From RYN-433 sp036558265 (GTDB lineage Bacteria; Planctomycetota; Phycisphaerae; Tepidisphaerales; Tepidisphaeraceae): a DNA stretch of 35,531 bases. Each line of letters begins with the position of its first letter. The first letter of the stretch is position 1. Below are positions 1 to 6,893 of this stretch, piece by piece. The notes beneath the pieces were generated by a model, which worked only from the letters and a program-made list of their open reading frames with translations, ran no database searches and was not told where the DNA came from. The DNA lies in the NCBI GenBank assembly GCA_036558265.1, contig DATBFY010000785.1, positions 1 through 35,531 of the forward strand. Reading direction: 5' to 3'. The position numbers and the translations under genes were made by a program.

Positions 1-503
1 TGGCCGCCCGACAGCTCGGCGGGGCGGCGGTGCACGAAGTCCGTCAGCCCGACCCGGCGCAGCGCCTCGCGGCCGCGCTCCTCGATGTCCTTCTTCGGCT
101 GCTTCGCGAACGACGCGGGGATCGTGACGTTCCTCAGCACGTCGAGGTGCTCGAGCAGGTTGAACGCCTGGAACACGAACCCGATGTTCTGGCCGCGGAA
201 CCGCGTCTTGCGCCGCTGCCCCATCGCCATCAAATCCTCCCCCAGCACCCGGCAATCCCCGCTGTCCTGGTCCAGGATCCCTGCGATCACCGAGATCAGC
301 GTTGTCTTCCCGCACCCCGACGGCCCCACGAGCATCAGCAGCTCCCCCTTATAAACGTCCAGGTCGATCCCCCGCAGCGCCATCACCTTCGCCGACCCCG
401 TGCCATAACTCTTCACCACGTTCCGGCAGTGTACCGCCACATTCGCCGGCAACTCCGTGACGGCCTTGGGGTTCTCCTCGTATTGAAGCACGTTCGTTCG
501 CAT
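1..503 (-). CDS. ABC transporter ATP-binding protein, LolD/MacB/DevA type (3' part outside window)
   Basis: This is the ATPase subunit of an ABC exporter and should power the FtsX-type permease encoded just upstream on the same strand. The ATG is at 503-501 and 167 codons are visible before the left edge of the window. A Walker A loop GPSGCGKT lies at residues 60-67 and the Q-loop glutamine of VFQAFN at about 112. The ABC signature begins as LSGG at 164-167, exactly where the window ends, so Walker B and the H-loop cannot be seen. The spacing and the FQAFNLL context fit the LolD/MacB/DevA group of lipoprotein or macrolide exporters. It lies 44 bp after the permease gene, the gap being filled by a heptamer array, and is probably the third gene of a TetR-permease-ATPase operon. 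The substrate cannot be told. Confidence 0.93.
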   Translation of the reverse strand, partial: MRTNVLQYEENPKAVTELPANVAVHCRNVVKSYGTGSAKVMALRGIDLDVYKGELLMLVGPSGCGKTTLISVIAGILDQDSGDCRVLGEDLMAMGQRRKTRFRGQNIGFVFQAFNLLEHLDVLRNVTIPASFAKQPKKDIEERGREALRRVGLTDFVHRRPAELSGG

Positions 504-513
504 CCACCACCAC

Positions 514-548
514 TGACAACTAACAACTGACAACTGACAACTGACAAC
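514..548. repeat. Five-unit heptamer array, TGACAAC family
   Basis: Five consecutive 7-bp units (TGACAAC, TAACAAC, then TGACAAC three times) fill most of the gap between the permease and the ATPase genes. The last base of the array is also the last base of the permease stop codon (TAG on the minus strand, 550-548). A closely related 35-bp array lies at 16760-16794. Heptamer tandem repeats of this general kind are known as STRR sequences in heterocystous cyanobacteria; a link to those is only a resemblance. Confidence 0.85.
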
Positions 549-1702
549 TATCCCTTGAACACGATCGCCGGCTCCAGCTTCATCACCTTCCGGATGCTGA
601 TCAGCGAAGCGATCACGCAGATGAGGATCACCGCCACGGCCGTCACCACCAGCAACTGCCACGGCAGCAAGAACGACAGCTCCGTCTTCCCCGCCGCCTG
701 CCCGATGAACGCCGCGATCCCCACGCCCAGCCCATACCCGATCGTCCCCACCACCAGCGCCTGCAACAGGATCATCCGCAACAGCAAGCCATTGCTCGCC
801 CCCATCGCCTTGAGCGCGCCGAAGTGCCTCAGGTTGTCCAGCGTGAAGTTGTAAAACGTCTGCCCCGCGATCGCCGTCCCCACCAAAAATCCCAGCACCA
901 CTGCGATCCCGAAGTTGATCGGGATCCCCGTGTTCCGCATGAAGTAATCCACCGTCTTCTGCTCGAAGCCCTTCTGCGTCAGCGCCATCAATCCCGTCGT
1001 CTTTCTGATCCGCGCACACAGCTCAGCCACGTTCACCCCCGGCTTCGCCTTCACCAGCACGAACGACAGCAGCTTCCGCTCCTTCGGCGCGAACGTCGTC
1101 GCCCGGCTGTACGTCGTGTACACCACCGGCTGCGACTGGAACGTCCGCGACACCCGGCAGAAACCCACCACGATCGCGCGGTGGTCGTTCAGCTCCAGCG
1201 TGTCCCCCACCTTCAGCGGGATCTTCCGCCCGTCCGGCCCCACCTTCGCCAGCTTGTCCGTCGTCGCGTACTCGTCCACGATCACCGCGTCCGAACGCCG
1301 CAGGTCCGCCAGCCGACCCACCGTCACCTGCGGCGGCCCGCCGATCAGCGTCGCGTCGTCCAGCCCCAGCACCACGCACGTCTGGAACTCGCCGCTGTCC
1401 AGCCGAGCCTTCAGCAGCCCCTTGTACAGCGGCGTCGCCCATTCCACCCCGTCCACGCCCCGCACCCGCAGCAGCTCCGTATCCTGCAGCGGCTTGATGT
1501 CGTCGATAAACTGCACCTTCGGATCCATCACCCAGATGTCCGGCAACCCCAGGTCCGAGATCGACCCGAACGTCCGCGCCATCAAACCCACGAAGATCCC
1601 GAGTTGCTGCGTGATCAGCAGCGACGCGAACGTGATCCCCATCACGATCCCCAGATACTTCGCCCGATCCCCCACCAGCATCTTGAACGCCACCGAGTTC
1701 AT
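548..1702 (-). CDS. ABC transporter permease, FtsX/MacB (DevC-like) family
   Basis: This 384-residue inner-membrane permease should pair with the ATPase at 1-503 to form an exporter. The layout is the four-helix MacB/FtsX one. There is one membrane helix near residues 16-38, a periplasmic domain of about 220 residues, then three helices near 262-283, 308-332 and 349-372. The last part contains the FtsX-like stretch with LRHFGALKAMGAS. The N-terminal region resembles DevC, the permease of the cyanobacterial heterocyst glycolipid exporter DevBCA. The start codon overlaps the stop of the TetR gene by 4 bp (ATGA), a sign of translational coupling. No membrane-fusion (HlyD/DevB) gene is visible on either side, although one could lie left of the window. 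The stop codon abuts a heptamer array. Confidence 0.9.
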   Translation of the reverse strand: MNSVAFKMLVGDRAKYLGIVMGITFASLLITQQLGIFVGLMARTFGSISDLGLPDIWVMDPKVQFIDDIKPLQDTELLRVRGVDGVEWATPLYKGLLKARLDSGEFQTCVVLGLDDATLIGGPPQVTVGRLADLRRSDAVIVDEYATTDKLAKVGPDGRKIPLKVGDTLELNDHRAIVVGFCRVSRTFQSQPVVYTTYSRATTFAPKERKLLSFVLVKAKPGVNVAELCARIRKTTGLMALTQKGFEQKTVDYFMRNTGIPINFGIAVVLGFLVGTAIAGQTFYNFTLDNLRHFGALKAMGASNGLLLRMILLQALVVGTIGYGLGVGIAAFIGQAAGKTELSFLLPWQLLVVTAVAVILICVIASLISIRKVMKLEPAIVFKG

Positions 1703-2361
1703 CGCCCGCCGCCTTTCTCCCGCGCGATGTCCTTGATGCCCGCCAATACGACCCGCGTGATGTGCTCCGCGATCCGCGGCGCCTCACGCATTCCCGGCAT
1801 CCCCCCCGGCGACAACCTCGCCATCACCGGCCGCCCGAAGTGAAAGAACAGGCACTGCCCCACCACGCTGTAGCAGCACATGCGAACCGTCTCCTCGTCC
1901 GCCCCCTCACCCCCCAGCAGCTCCAGCACGATCTCCCGCAGGTGAATGAAGTGCGGCTTGATCTGTTCGTGAACCAGCACGTCCATCGCTGCCGTCGGCT
2001 CCGCCAGTTCCCGGCTCATGATCTTCGCATGCCACGCCGGCCGCCCCGGATCCAGAATCCGGCTCAGAAACGACATGACGAACGCCCGCAACCGCTCCGC
2101 CGCCGGCGCACCCGCCGGCAGGCCCAGGCCAGGCGGGTACTTCAGGATCGCGCACGCATGAGCATACTTGAGCGCCTCCGCATAAAGCCGCTCCTTGTCG
2201 CCGAAATGATAATTCACCGCAGCCACGTTCGCCCCGGCGCGGGCACAGATCTCCCGCACCGTCGCCGCCCGGAACCCCTGCTCGGCGAACACCTCCCCCG
2301 CGGCCTCGATCAATCGCTGCCGCGTCGCCTCGGTCGTTTGTTCGCTCTCGCGGATCTGCAT
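1699..2361 (-). CDS. TetR/AcrR family regulator with CecR (YbiH)-like C-terminal domain
   Basis: This is a 220-residue transcriptional repressor of the TetR family. A TetR-type helix-turn-helix lies at about residues 14-60, including EVFAEQGFRAATVREICARA followed by the NYHFGDKERLYAEAL stretch. The C-terminal half contains SVVGQCLFFHFGRPV, which resembles the ligand domain of the CecR/YbiH (DUF1956) subgroup. In enterobacteria that subgroup controls an adjacent ABC exporter, and the arrangement here is parallel: the gene overlaps the permease by 4 bp and heads the operon, so it probably controls itself and the exporter. A 12-bp palindrome lies just upstream of its start. No strong ribosome binding site is visible. 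The inducer is unknown. Confidence 0.9.
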   Translation of the reverse strand: MQIRESEQTTEATRQRLIEAAGEVFAEQGFRAATVREICARAGANVAAVNYHFGDKERLYAEALKYAHACAILKYPPGLGLPAGAPAAERLRAFVMSFLSRILDPGRPAWHAKIMSRELAEPTAAMDVLVHEQIKPHFIHLREIVLELLGGEGADEETVRMCCYSVVGQCLFFHFGRPVMARLSPGGMPGMREAPRIAEHITRVVLAGIKDIAREKGGGR

Positions 2362-2364
2362 TTA

Positions 2365-2376
2365 AAACGTCCGTTT
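2365..2376. promoter_or_regulatory. Candidate TetR operator palindrome
   Basis: A perfect palindrome AAACG-TC-CGTTT lies 3 bp upstream of the TetR start codon. Its position just before an autoregulated-type gene fits an operator. It is short for a TetR operator and unsupported by a second copy, so this is a weak inference. Confidence 0.35.
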
Positions 2377-2384
2377 CAATCAAA

Positions 2385-2414
2385 AGTTTAAAACCATTGT
2401 TTAAGCCAAGTCAA
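2385..2414 (-). promoter_or_regulatory. Possible promoter of the TetR-ABC operon
   Basis: On the minus strand, TTGACT (2414-2409) and TAAACT (2390-2385) are 18 bp apart and lie about 25 bp upstream of the TetR start codon. The -35 box is good and the -10 box matches only four of six consensus positions. The surrounding DNA is AT-rich compared with the genes. Confidence 0.35.
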
Positions 2415-2433
2415 GCCGATTTCTGCAAACGCC

Positions 2434-2462
2434 TTGACATTTCCATATAAGTTAGGTATAAC
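2434..2462 (+). promoter_or_regulatory. Sigma-70-type promoter for ctpA-tsaD, with an overlapping inverted repeat
   Basis: TTGACA (2434-2439) and TATAAC (2457-2462) are separated by exactly 17 bp, close to the housekeeping consensus. A perfect inverted repeat TAAGTTA-GGTA-TAACTTA (2448-2465) covers the spacer and the -10 box, where a repressor could bind. Transcription would run toward the protease gene at 2670, leaving a leader of about 200 nt. Confidence 0.7.
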
Positions 2463-2554
2463 TTAGGGTATGGCAGGGGGCTCCATGCACGAAAACTTCG
2501 GCCGCGCCGGATTCGCTCCTCGGTCATCTCTGCTCAGTGCTTCCCCTATAGCCT

Positions 2555-2581
2555 GCTACAAAACGCTACAATTTGCTACAA
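2555..2581. repeat. Three GCTACAA direct repeats with 10-bp period
   Basis: GCTACAA occurs three times at exact 10-bp steps (starts 2555, 2565, 2575), so all copies face the same side of the helix. The array lies about 90 bp upstream of the protease start, downstream of the predicted promoter. It may be a protein-binding array or a chance leader sequence. Confidence 0.6.
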
Positions 2582-2669
2582 CTCCGCCGATTTGCTTCCC
2601 CGCCCCGCCGCTTCCCCGCCATTCAACCCCGCACTAGAATCGCCGTCCGCACCCTCGGGAGCCCTCCAC

Positions 2670-4178
2670 ATGATGAACCGTGAAAAGATGGCCTGGCTGG
2701 TGAGCGTCCTGCTCATCGCCCTCCTCGCCTTCCACCTCCCCGGCACGATGGCCCAGCGGGAGAGTGACTACACCTTCGTCCGACGCCTGGTGGACATCCA
2801 CCGCCAGATCGCCAACAACTACGTCGAAGCCATCGATGACCAGAAGCTCGAGCAGGGCGCCCTCGAGGGGATGTTCAACCAGCTCGACCCCTTCTCCATG
2901 TACGTCCCGCCCGCCAGGCAGCAGGAATTCGACCGCATGCTCGACGGCTCCTTCGAGGGCGTCGGCATCCAGCTCAACCAGGACGAGAAGACCAAGGAGG
3001 TCGAGGTCATCACCCCCATCGAAGGCAGCCCGGCGTTCAAGGCCGGCGTCTTCGCCGGCGACATCATCCTCAAGGTCGATGGCAAGTCGATCGCCGGGAT
3101 GAACATCCAGGACGTCACGAAGCTCATCAAGGGCAAGGTCGGCACCGAGGTCACCCTGCGCGTCCGCCACACCAACGGCGACGAGGCGGACCTCACCATG
3201 AAGCGCGAGGAGATCGTCGTCTCCACCGTCAAGGGCTTCAAACGCCAGCAGAACGGCGACTGGGACTGGTACGTCACCCACGACCCGAAAATCGGCTACA
3301 TCCGCATCACCCAGTTCACTCCCGACACCGCCGAACGCGTCAAGGACGCCCTGGCCGGTGGCAAGAACGGCTGGAAGGGAATGCTCGCCGACGGCATGAA
3401 AGGGCTGATCCTCGACCTGCGCTTCGACCCCGGCGGGCGCCTCGACCAGGCCGTGCAACTCGTGGACCTGTTCATCGAGAAGGGTGTGATCGTCTCCACC
3501 AAGGGACGCAACCGCCCCGAAAACGTCATCACCGCCACCCAGGCCGGCACCCTCCCGTACTTCCCCATGGTCGTGCTCGTGAACGAGCACTCAGCCTCCG
3601 CCAGCGAGATCGTCGCCGGCAGCCTCATGGACAACCAGCGCGCCTTGGTGCTGGGCGAGCGCACGTACGGCAAGGGCTCGGTGCAGGAGCTGATCAACCT
3701 CGACGGCAACCAGGGCGAGCTGAAGCTGACCGTCGCCTACTACTACCTGCCCAGCGGCCGCCTGGTCCACCGCAAGAAGGATGCGACCGACTGGGGCGTG
3801 GACCCGCAGATCCCCGTCCCCATGAACGAGGACGCCGAGAAGAAGGTTATGATGGAGCTCGATCAGCACGAGCGGTTCCTGCCGCCGCTGCCCAAACCGG
3901 GCACCACGCGCCCGGCGACGGGGACCACGACCCAGGCCGTTTCCGCCGACATCCAGCTCCAGCGCGCCGTGGAGGCCATCGTCGGCCTGGTCGTCCTCCA
4001 GAACGCCAAGACCGTCGGCCCCGGCAGCCCGCCCGCCAACGTCACCGCGCGCCCGGCCACCAAGGTCCCGCCGACGCCCGACTCGATCGACCCGTCAAAC
4101 GTGCAGCCGGCGCCGAGGCCCACGACTTCGCCCACCAGCCGACCGGCGGCGACGAGGCCGGCGAACCTCAATAAGTAG
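2670..4178 (+). CDS. ctpA: Carboxy-terminal processing protease (S41 family, CtpA/Prc type)
   Basis: This is an envelope serine protease that trims or degrades proteins from their C-termini. The 502-residue product has an N-terminal membrane anchor or signal at about residues 8-25. A PDZ domain follows at about 90-175 (GVGIQL, AGDIILKVDGK). The S41 catalytic core carries the Ser/Lys dyad: Ser310 in SASASE and Lys335 in GERTYGKGS, 25 residues apart as in Prc and D1 protease. The last 85 or so residues are a Pro/Thr/Ala-rich, low-complexity tail with no clear function. The ATG at 2670 is preferred over an upstream in-frame ATG at 2592 because GGGAG lies 8 bp before it and the signal segment follows at once. 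tsaD follows 19 bp downstream. Confidence 0.93.
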   Translation: MMNREKMAWLVSVLLIALLAFHLPGTMAQRESDYTFVRRLVDIHRQIANNYVEAIDDQKLEQGALEGMFNQLDPFSMYVPPARQQEFDRMLDGSFEGVGIQLNQDEKTKEVEVITPIEGSPAFKAGVFAGDIILKVDGKSIAGMNIQDVTKLIKGKVGTEVTLRVRHTNGDEADLTMKREEIVVSTVKGFKRQQNGDWDWYVTHDPKIGYIRITQFTPDTAERVKDALAGGKNGWKGMLADGMKGLILDLRFDPGGRLDQAVQLVDLFIEKGVIVSTKGRNRPENVITATQAGTLPYFPMVVLVNEHSASASEIVAGSLMDNQRALVLGERTYGKGSVQELINLDGNQGELKLTVAYYYLPSGRLVHRKKDATDWGVDPQIPVPMNEDAEKKVMMELDQHERFLPPLPKPGTTRPATGTTTQAVSADIQLQRAVEAIVGLVVLQNAKTVGPGSPPANVTARPATKVPPTPDSIDPSNVQPAPRPTTSPTSRPAATRPANLNK

Positions 4179-4197
4179 GACATGACAGGGGGCTGAT

Positions 4198-5280
4198 ATG
4201 CGCATCCTGGCGATCGAATCGACCTGCGACGAGACCGGTGCCTCGGTTGTCGAGGGCGGCCGCCGCGTCCTCTCCAACGTCGTCGCCTCGCAGGTCGAGC
4301 TGCACGCCAGGTACCGCGGAGTCGTCCCCGAGATCGCCAGCCGCGCCCACATCGAAAACCTCCTCCCCGTCCTCCGCGAATCGCTCTCTCAAGCCGCTTG
4401 CGGCTTCGCGGATCTCGACGCCATCGCGGTCGCCCATCGCCCGGGCCTGATCGGCAGCCTCCTGATCGGCGTCACCGCCGCCAAGTCGCTGGCCTGGTCC
4501 CTCGCCAGGCCCCTGATCGGCGTGGATCACGTCCACGCGCACCTTTACAGTGTGATGCTGGAAGACAGAAGTGAGAAGCGACAAGCGCGAAGCGAGAAAT
4601 CCGACTCCTCATCCCCTCACCCCCTCATCCCCTCATCCTTTCCGGCAGTCGGCCTGGTCTGCTCCGGCGGTCACACCGCGCTCTATCACCTCAAGGACTG
4701 GCTGGACGTCCGACTCATCGGCACGACGATCGACGACGCCGTCGGCGAGGCATACGACAAGGTCGCCGCGCTGCTGGGCCTGGGCTACCCCGGCGGTCCG
4801 ATCCTCGACCGCCTGGCACAGGGTGGCGACCCCAAGGCGATCGACTTCCCTCGCAGCCTGCTCGGCCGCGATTCGCTGGACTTCTCCTTCTCGGGCCTCA
4901 AGACTGCCGTCCTCTACAACGTCCACGGCGTCCCCAGTAAAGATCACAAACCCCCGTCAACGCCACCAAAGCTGAGCGAGCAGCGCCTGGCCGACATCGC
5001 CGCCAGCTTTCAGGCAGCCTGCATCGACGTGATCAGCAAAAAGATCAGGCGCGCGATCAAGAAGACCGGCGCCAAGAGCGTGATCATCGGCGGCGGCGTC
5101 TCCGCCAACCGGGGCGTGCGCGCCGCGCTCGCCAACTTCTCCCTCCCCGTCTTCTTCCCGGCGATGGAGTACTGCACCGACAACGCCGCCATGTCCGCGG
5201 GCCTGGCGCACCTCTACCTCCAGGCCCACCAGACCAGCCCCCTCGACCTCGACGCGATCACCTACAGCCAATTCAAGTAG
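4198..5280 (+). CDS. tsaD: tRNA N6-adenosine threonylcarbamoyltransferase TsaD, with a repeat-derived insert
   Basis: TsaD transfers the threonylcarbamoyl group to A37 of tRNAs that read ANN codons, working with TsaB, TsaC and TsaE in the cytoplasm. The 360-residue sequence begins with the family start MRILAIESTCDETG. It contains the metal-binding His pair (H111 and H115 in GVDHVHAH), the SGGHT motif, and later GGGVSANRG and the CTDNAAM motif. The family is usually near 335-345 residues. The extra length is a Ser/Arg/Lys/Pro-rich stretch at about residues 122-149, between the His motif and SGGHT, encoded by a heptamer array and an octamer array that keep the frame. AGGGGG precedes the ATG. 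The TAG stop is directly followed by a 7-3-7 hairpin. Confidence 0.96.
   Translation: MRILAIESTCDETGASVVEGGRRVLSNVVASQVELHARYRGVVPEIASRAHIENLLPVLRESLSQAACGFADLDAIAVAHRPGLIGSLLIGVTAAKSLAWSLARPLIGVDHVHAHLYSVMLEDRSEKRQARSEKSDSSSPHPLIPSSFPAVGLVCSGGHTALYHLKDWLDVRLIGTTIDDAVGEAYDKVAALLGLGYPGGPILDRLAQGGDPKAIDFPRSLLGRDSLDFSFSGLKTAVLYNVHGVPSKDHKPPSTPPKLSEQRLADIAASFQAACIDVISKKIRRAIKKTGAKSVIIGGGVSANRGVRAALANFSLPVFFPAMEYCTDNAAMSAGLAHLYLQAHQTSPLDLDAITYSQFK
4563..4597 (+). repeat. Intragenic five-unit heptamer array (AGCGAGA family) in tsaD
   Basis: Five degenerate 7-bp units (AGACAGA, AGTGAGA, AGCGACA, AGCGCGA, AGCGAGA) total 35 bp inside the tsaD reading frame. They encode part of a charged Ser/Lys/Arg stretch absent from typical TsaD. 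The unit length and array length match the intergenic arrays of the window. Confidence 0.75.
4609..4638 (+). repeat. Intragenic octamer array (TCATCCCC) in tsaD
   Basis: About 3.75 copies of TCATCCCC follow the heptamer array 11 bp downstream, still in frame, and encode a Ser/Pro/His/Leu-rich stretch. Together the two arrays account for most of the extra residues of this TsaD. Confidence 0.8.
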
Positions 5281-5297
5281 GTTCCGCTGTGCGGAAC
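5278..5297 (+). repeat. TAG-linked 7-3-7 hairpin, copy A (3' end of tsaD)
   Basis: The tsaD stop codon TAG (5278-5280) is followed without gap by GTTCCGC-TGT-GCGGAAC, a perfect 7-bp stem with a 3-nt loop. The same arrangement occurs at 5340-5321 and 18668-18649 on the minus strand. No T-tract follows, so it is not a standard intrinsic terminator. Confidence 0.85.
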
Positions 5298-5320
5298 GTT
5301 CCTGCTCGGCCACGCGAAAT

Positions 5321-5340
5321 GTTCGGCACAGCCGAACCTA
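5321..5340 (-). repeat. TAG-linked 7-3-7 hairpin, copy B (3' end of sulfatase gene)
   Basis: Read on the minus strand, the sulfatase stop codon TAG (5340-5338) is followed at once by GTTCGGC-TGT-GCCGAAC. Compared with copy A, the fifth stem position is G:C in place of C:G, a compensatory change that keeps the pairing. Copies A and B face each other across a 23-bp spacer between two convergent genes. Confidence 0.85.
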
Positions 5341-6822
5341 CATGCGGCGCGCCTTATCGAGCAAATCTCTCAATTCGGAGACAGCGGCGGCGTTCTCCGC
5401 GGCTACGTTGTGCTTCTCTCCCGAATCCTTCGCCAGGTCGTAAAGTTCCGCCTTGCCGTTCGCGCGCGGGATCAATTTCCAATTTCCCTTGCGAATGCCA
5501 AGCATGACGCCGCCCCCTTGCTCGACCAGCGTTTCGCGCCCGGCCGGTTGCTCGCCGAGCAGCGCCGGCAGGACGTTGCGGCTATCCGGCCCCGCGCCCT
5601 CGGGCCGGTCTGCACCTGCCAGCGACGCCAGCGACGCCAGGAAATCCACCTGGCAGACCAGCGCATCCGACGTGGTCGCAGGCTTGATCCGTCCCGGCCA
5701 GCGCGTGATGAACGGCACGCGCGTGCCCCCCTCGTAGATCGTGTACTTCCCGCCGCGGAACGGCCCGGCGGGCGTGTGGCCGTTCAGGTTTTCCTTCGCG
5801 CCGTCGGCGTAGCCGTCGTCCACGACCGGCCCGTTGTCGCTGGTGACGATCAGGAGCGTGTTGTCGGCCACGCCGGCGCGCGCCAGCGCCGCGACGACCT
5901 CGCCCACGCTCCAGTCGAACTCCTGGACGACGTCCCCGCGCACGCCGCACCCGCTGGTCCCGGCGAACCGCGGCCCCGGCACGCGCGGCACGTGGATATC
6001 GTGCGTGGCAAAGTACAGGAAGAACGGCTTGTCCTTGTTCTGGTCGATGAACGACACCGCGCGCCGGGTCAGCTCATCGGCCATCTGGTCGTCCTTCCAC
6101 CGCGCCTTGTCCCCGCCGCTCATGAAGCCGATCCGACTGATCCCGTTGACGATCGTGTCGGCGTGCCCCTGACTGAGCTTCATCTTGAGCATCTCCGGAT
6201 GCTCGCGGCCGGTCGGGTCGTTGCCGACCTTGCCCTTGTAGCTGACCTGGATCGGGTTGCTCGAATCGGCGCCGACGACGCGACCGTTCTCCACGTACAC
6301 GCACGGCACGCGGTCGCCGGTGGCCGGCAGGATGAACGAGTAGATGAACCCGACCTCCGCCGGCCCGGGCTTGATCAACTGGTTCCAGTCCACGCCGCCG
6401 CTGCCCAGGCCCAGGTGCCACTTGCCGACCGCGCCGGTGGCGTAGCCCGCGCTGCGGAGGATCGACGGCAGCGTCGGGCGGGTCGTGTCGATGATCAGCG
6501 CCGCATCGCCGGGCAGGATACCAGTGCCCTTCTTGCGCCAGGCGTATTGCCCGGTCAGAAGCGAGTAGCGGCTGGGCGTGCACGTCGCCGAGCTCGCGTG
6601 CGCGTCGGTGAACCGCAGCCCCTGCGCCGCGAGCGCGTCGATATTGGGCGTTTTGACCCTCGTCGCGCCGTAGCAGCCGACGTCGCCGTAGCCCAGGTCG
6701 TCGGCGAGGATGACCACGATGTTCGGCCGCCTCGCCCCCTGGGGATCGGCCGCGAAACTTTTCCACGCGGTGAGCGTCAGGATCGACGACAGAAGCAGGG
6801 CAAGGGATCTGCGCAGATTCAT
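5338..6822 (-). CDS. Secreted sulfatase (arylsulfatase A-like, formylglycine type)
   Basis: This enzyme probably hydrolyses sulfate esters, in planctomycetes typically those of sulfated polysaccharides, outside the cytoplasm. The 494-residue product has a signal peptide up to about residue 24. It then has the sulfatase N-terminal pattern PNIVVILADDLGYGD, with metal-binding Asp41 and Asp42. The modification motif C81-T-P-S-R supplies the Cys converted to formylglycine. Later motifs such as GKWHLG and VTSDNGP fit the family. The ATG at 6822 is chosen because the signal peptide starts there; in-frame ATGs at 6846 and 6891 are possible but would add a tail before the signal. No sulfatase-modifying enzyme lies nearby. 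The gene is divergent from the CotH gene at 6894, and its stop codon sits in a hairpin repeat. Confidence 0.92.
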   Translation of the reverse strand: MNLRRSLALLLSSILTLTAWKSFAADPQGARRPNIVVILADDLGYGDVGCYGATRVKTPNIDALAAQGLRFTDAHASSATCTPSRYSLLTGQYAWRKKGTGILPGDAALIIDTTRPTLPSILRSAGYATGAVGKWHLGLGSGGVDWNQLIKPGPAEVGFIYSFILPATGDRVPCVYVENGRVVGADSSNPIQVSYKGKVGNDPTGREHPEMLKMKLSQGHADTIVNGISRIGFMSGGDKARWKDDQMADELTRRAVSFIDQNKDKPFFLYFATHDIHVPRVPGPRFAGTSGCGVRGDVVQEFDWSVGEVVAALARAGVADNTLLIVTSDNGPVVDDGYADGAKENLNGHTPAGPFRGGKYTIYEGGTRVPFITRWPGRIKPATTSDALVCQVDFLASLASLAGADRPEGAGPDSRNVLPALLGEQPAGRETLVEQGGGVMLGIRKGNWKLIPRANGKAELYDLAKDSGEKHNVAAENAAAVSELRDLLDKARRM

Positions 6823-6893
6823 GTCAGTGGTACACCAAGGGTTCATGCGCGTTAGCTTGCCAAACGGCGCCGCGTCTTCAAGATGATCCACCC

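Larger units (their letters stand above)
2362..2669. other. Intergenic region between the TetR and ctpA genes
   Basis: This 308-bp divergent spacer holds the candidate operator and promoters described separately. It also contains three GCTACA direct repeats at 2555-2560, 2565-2570 and 2575-2580, spaced exactly 10 bp. An open frame of about 55 codons starts at 2470, but it has no ribosome binding site and no recognisable product. No RNA gene was recognised. Confidence 0.6.

Noticed and set aside
514..548. CRISPR-like array
   Set aside because: Units are 7 bp with no spacers; no cas genes are present.
2470..2634. Small open frame just after the ctpA promoter
   Set aside because: No ribosome binding site, Pro/Ser-rich low-complexity product and no recognisable homology; kept only as leader sequence.
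5278..5340. Ordinary bidirectional rho-independent terminator between tsaD and the sulfatase gene
   Set aside because: The stems are short (7 bp) and neither is followed by a T-tract.
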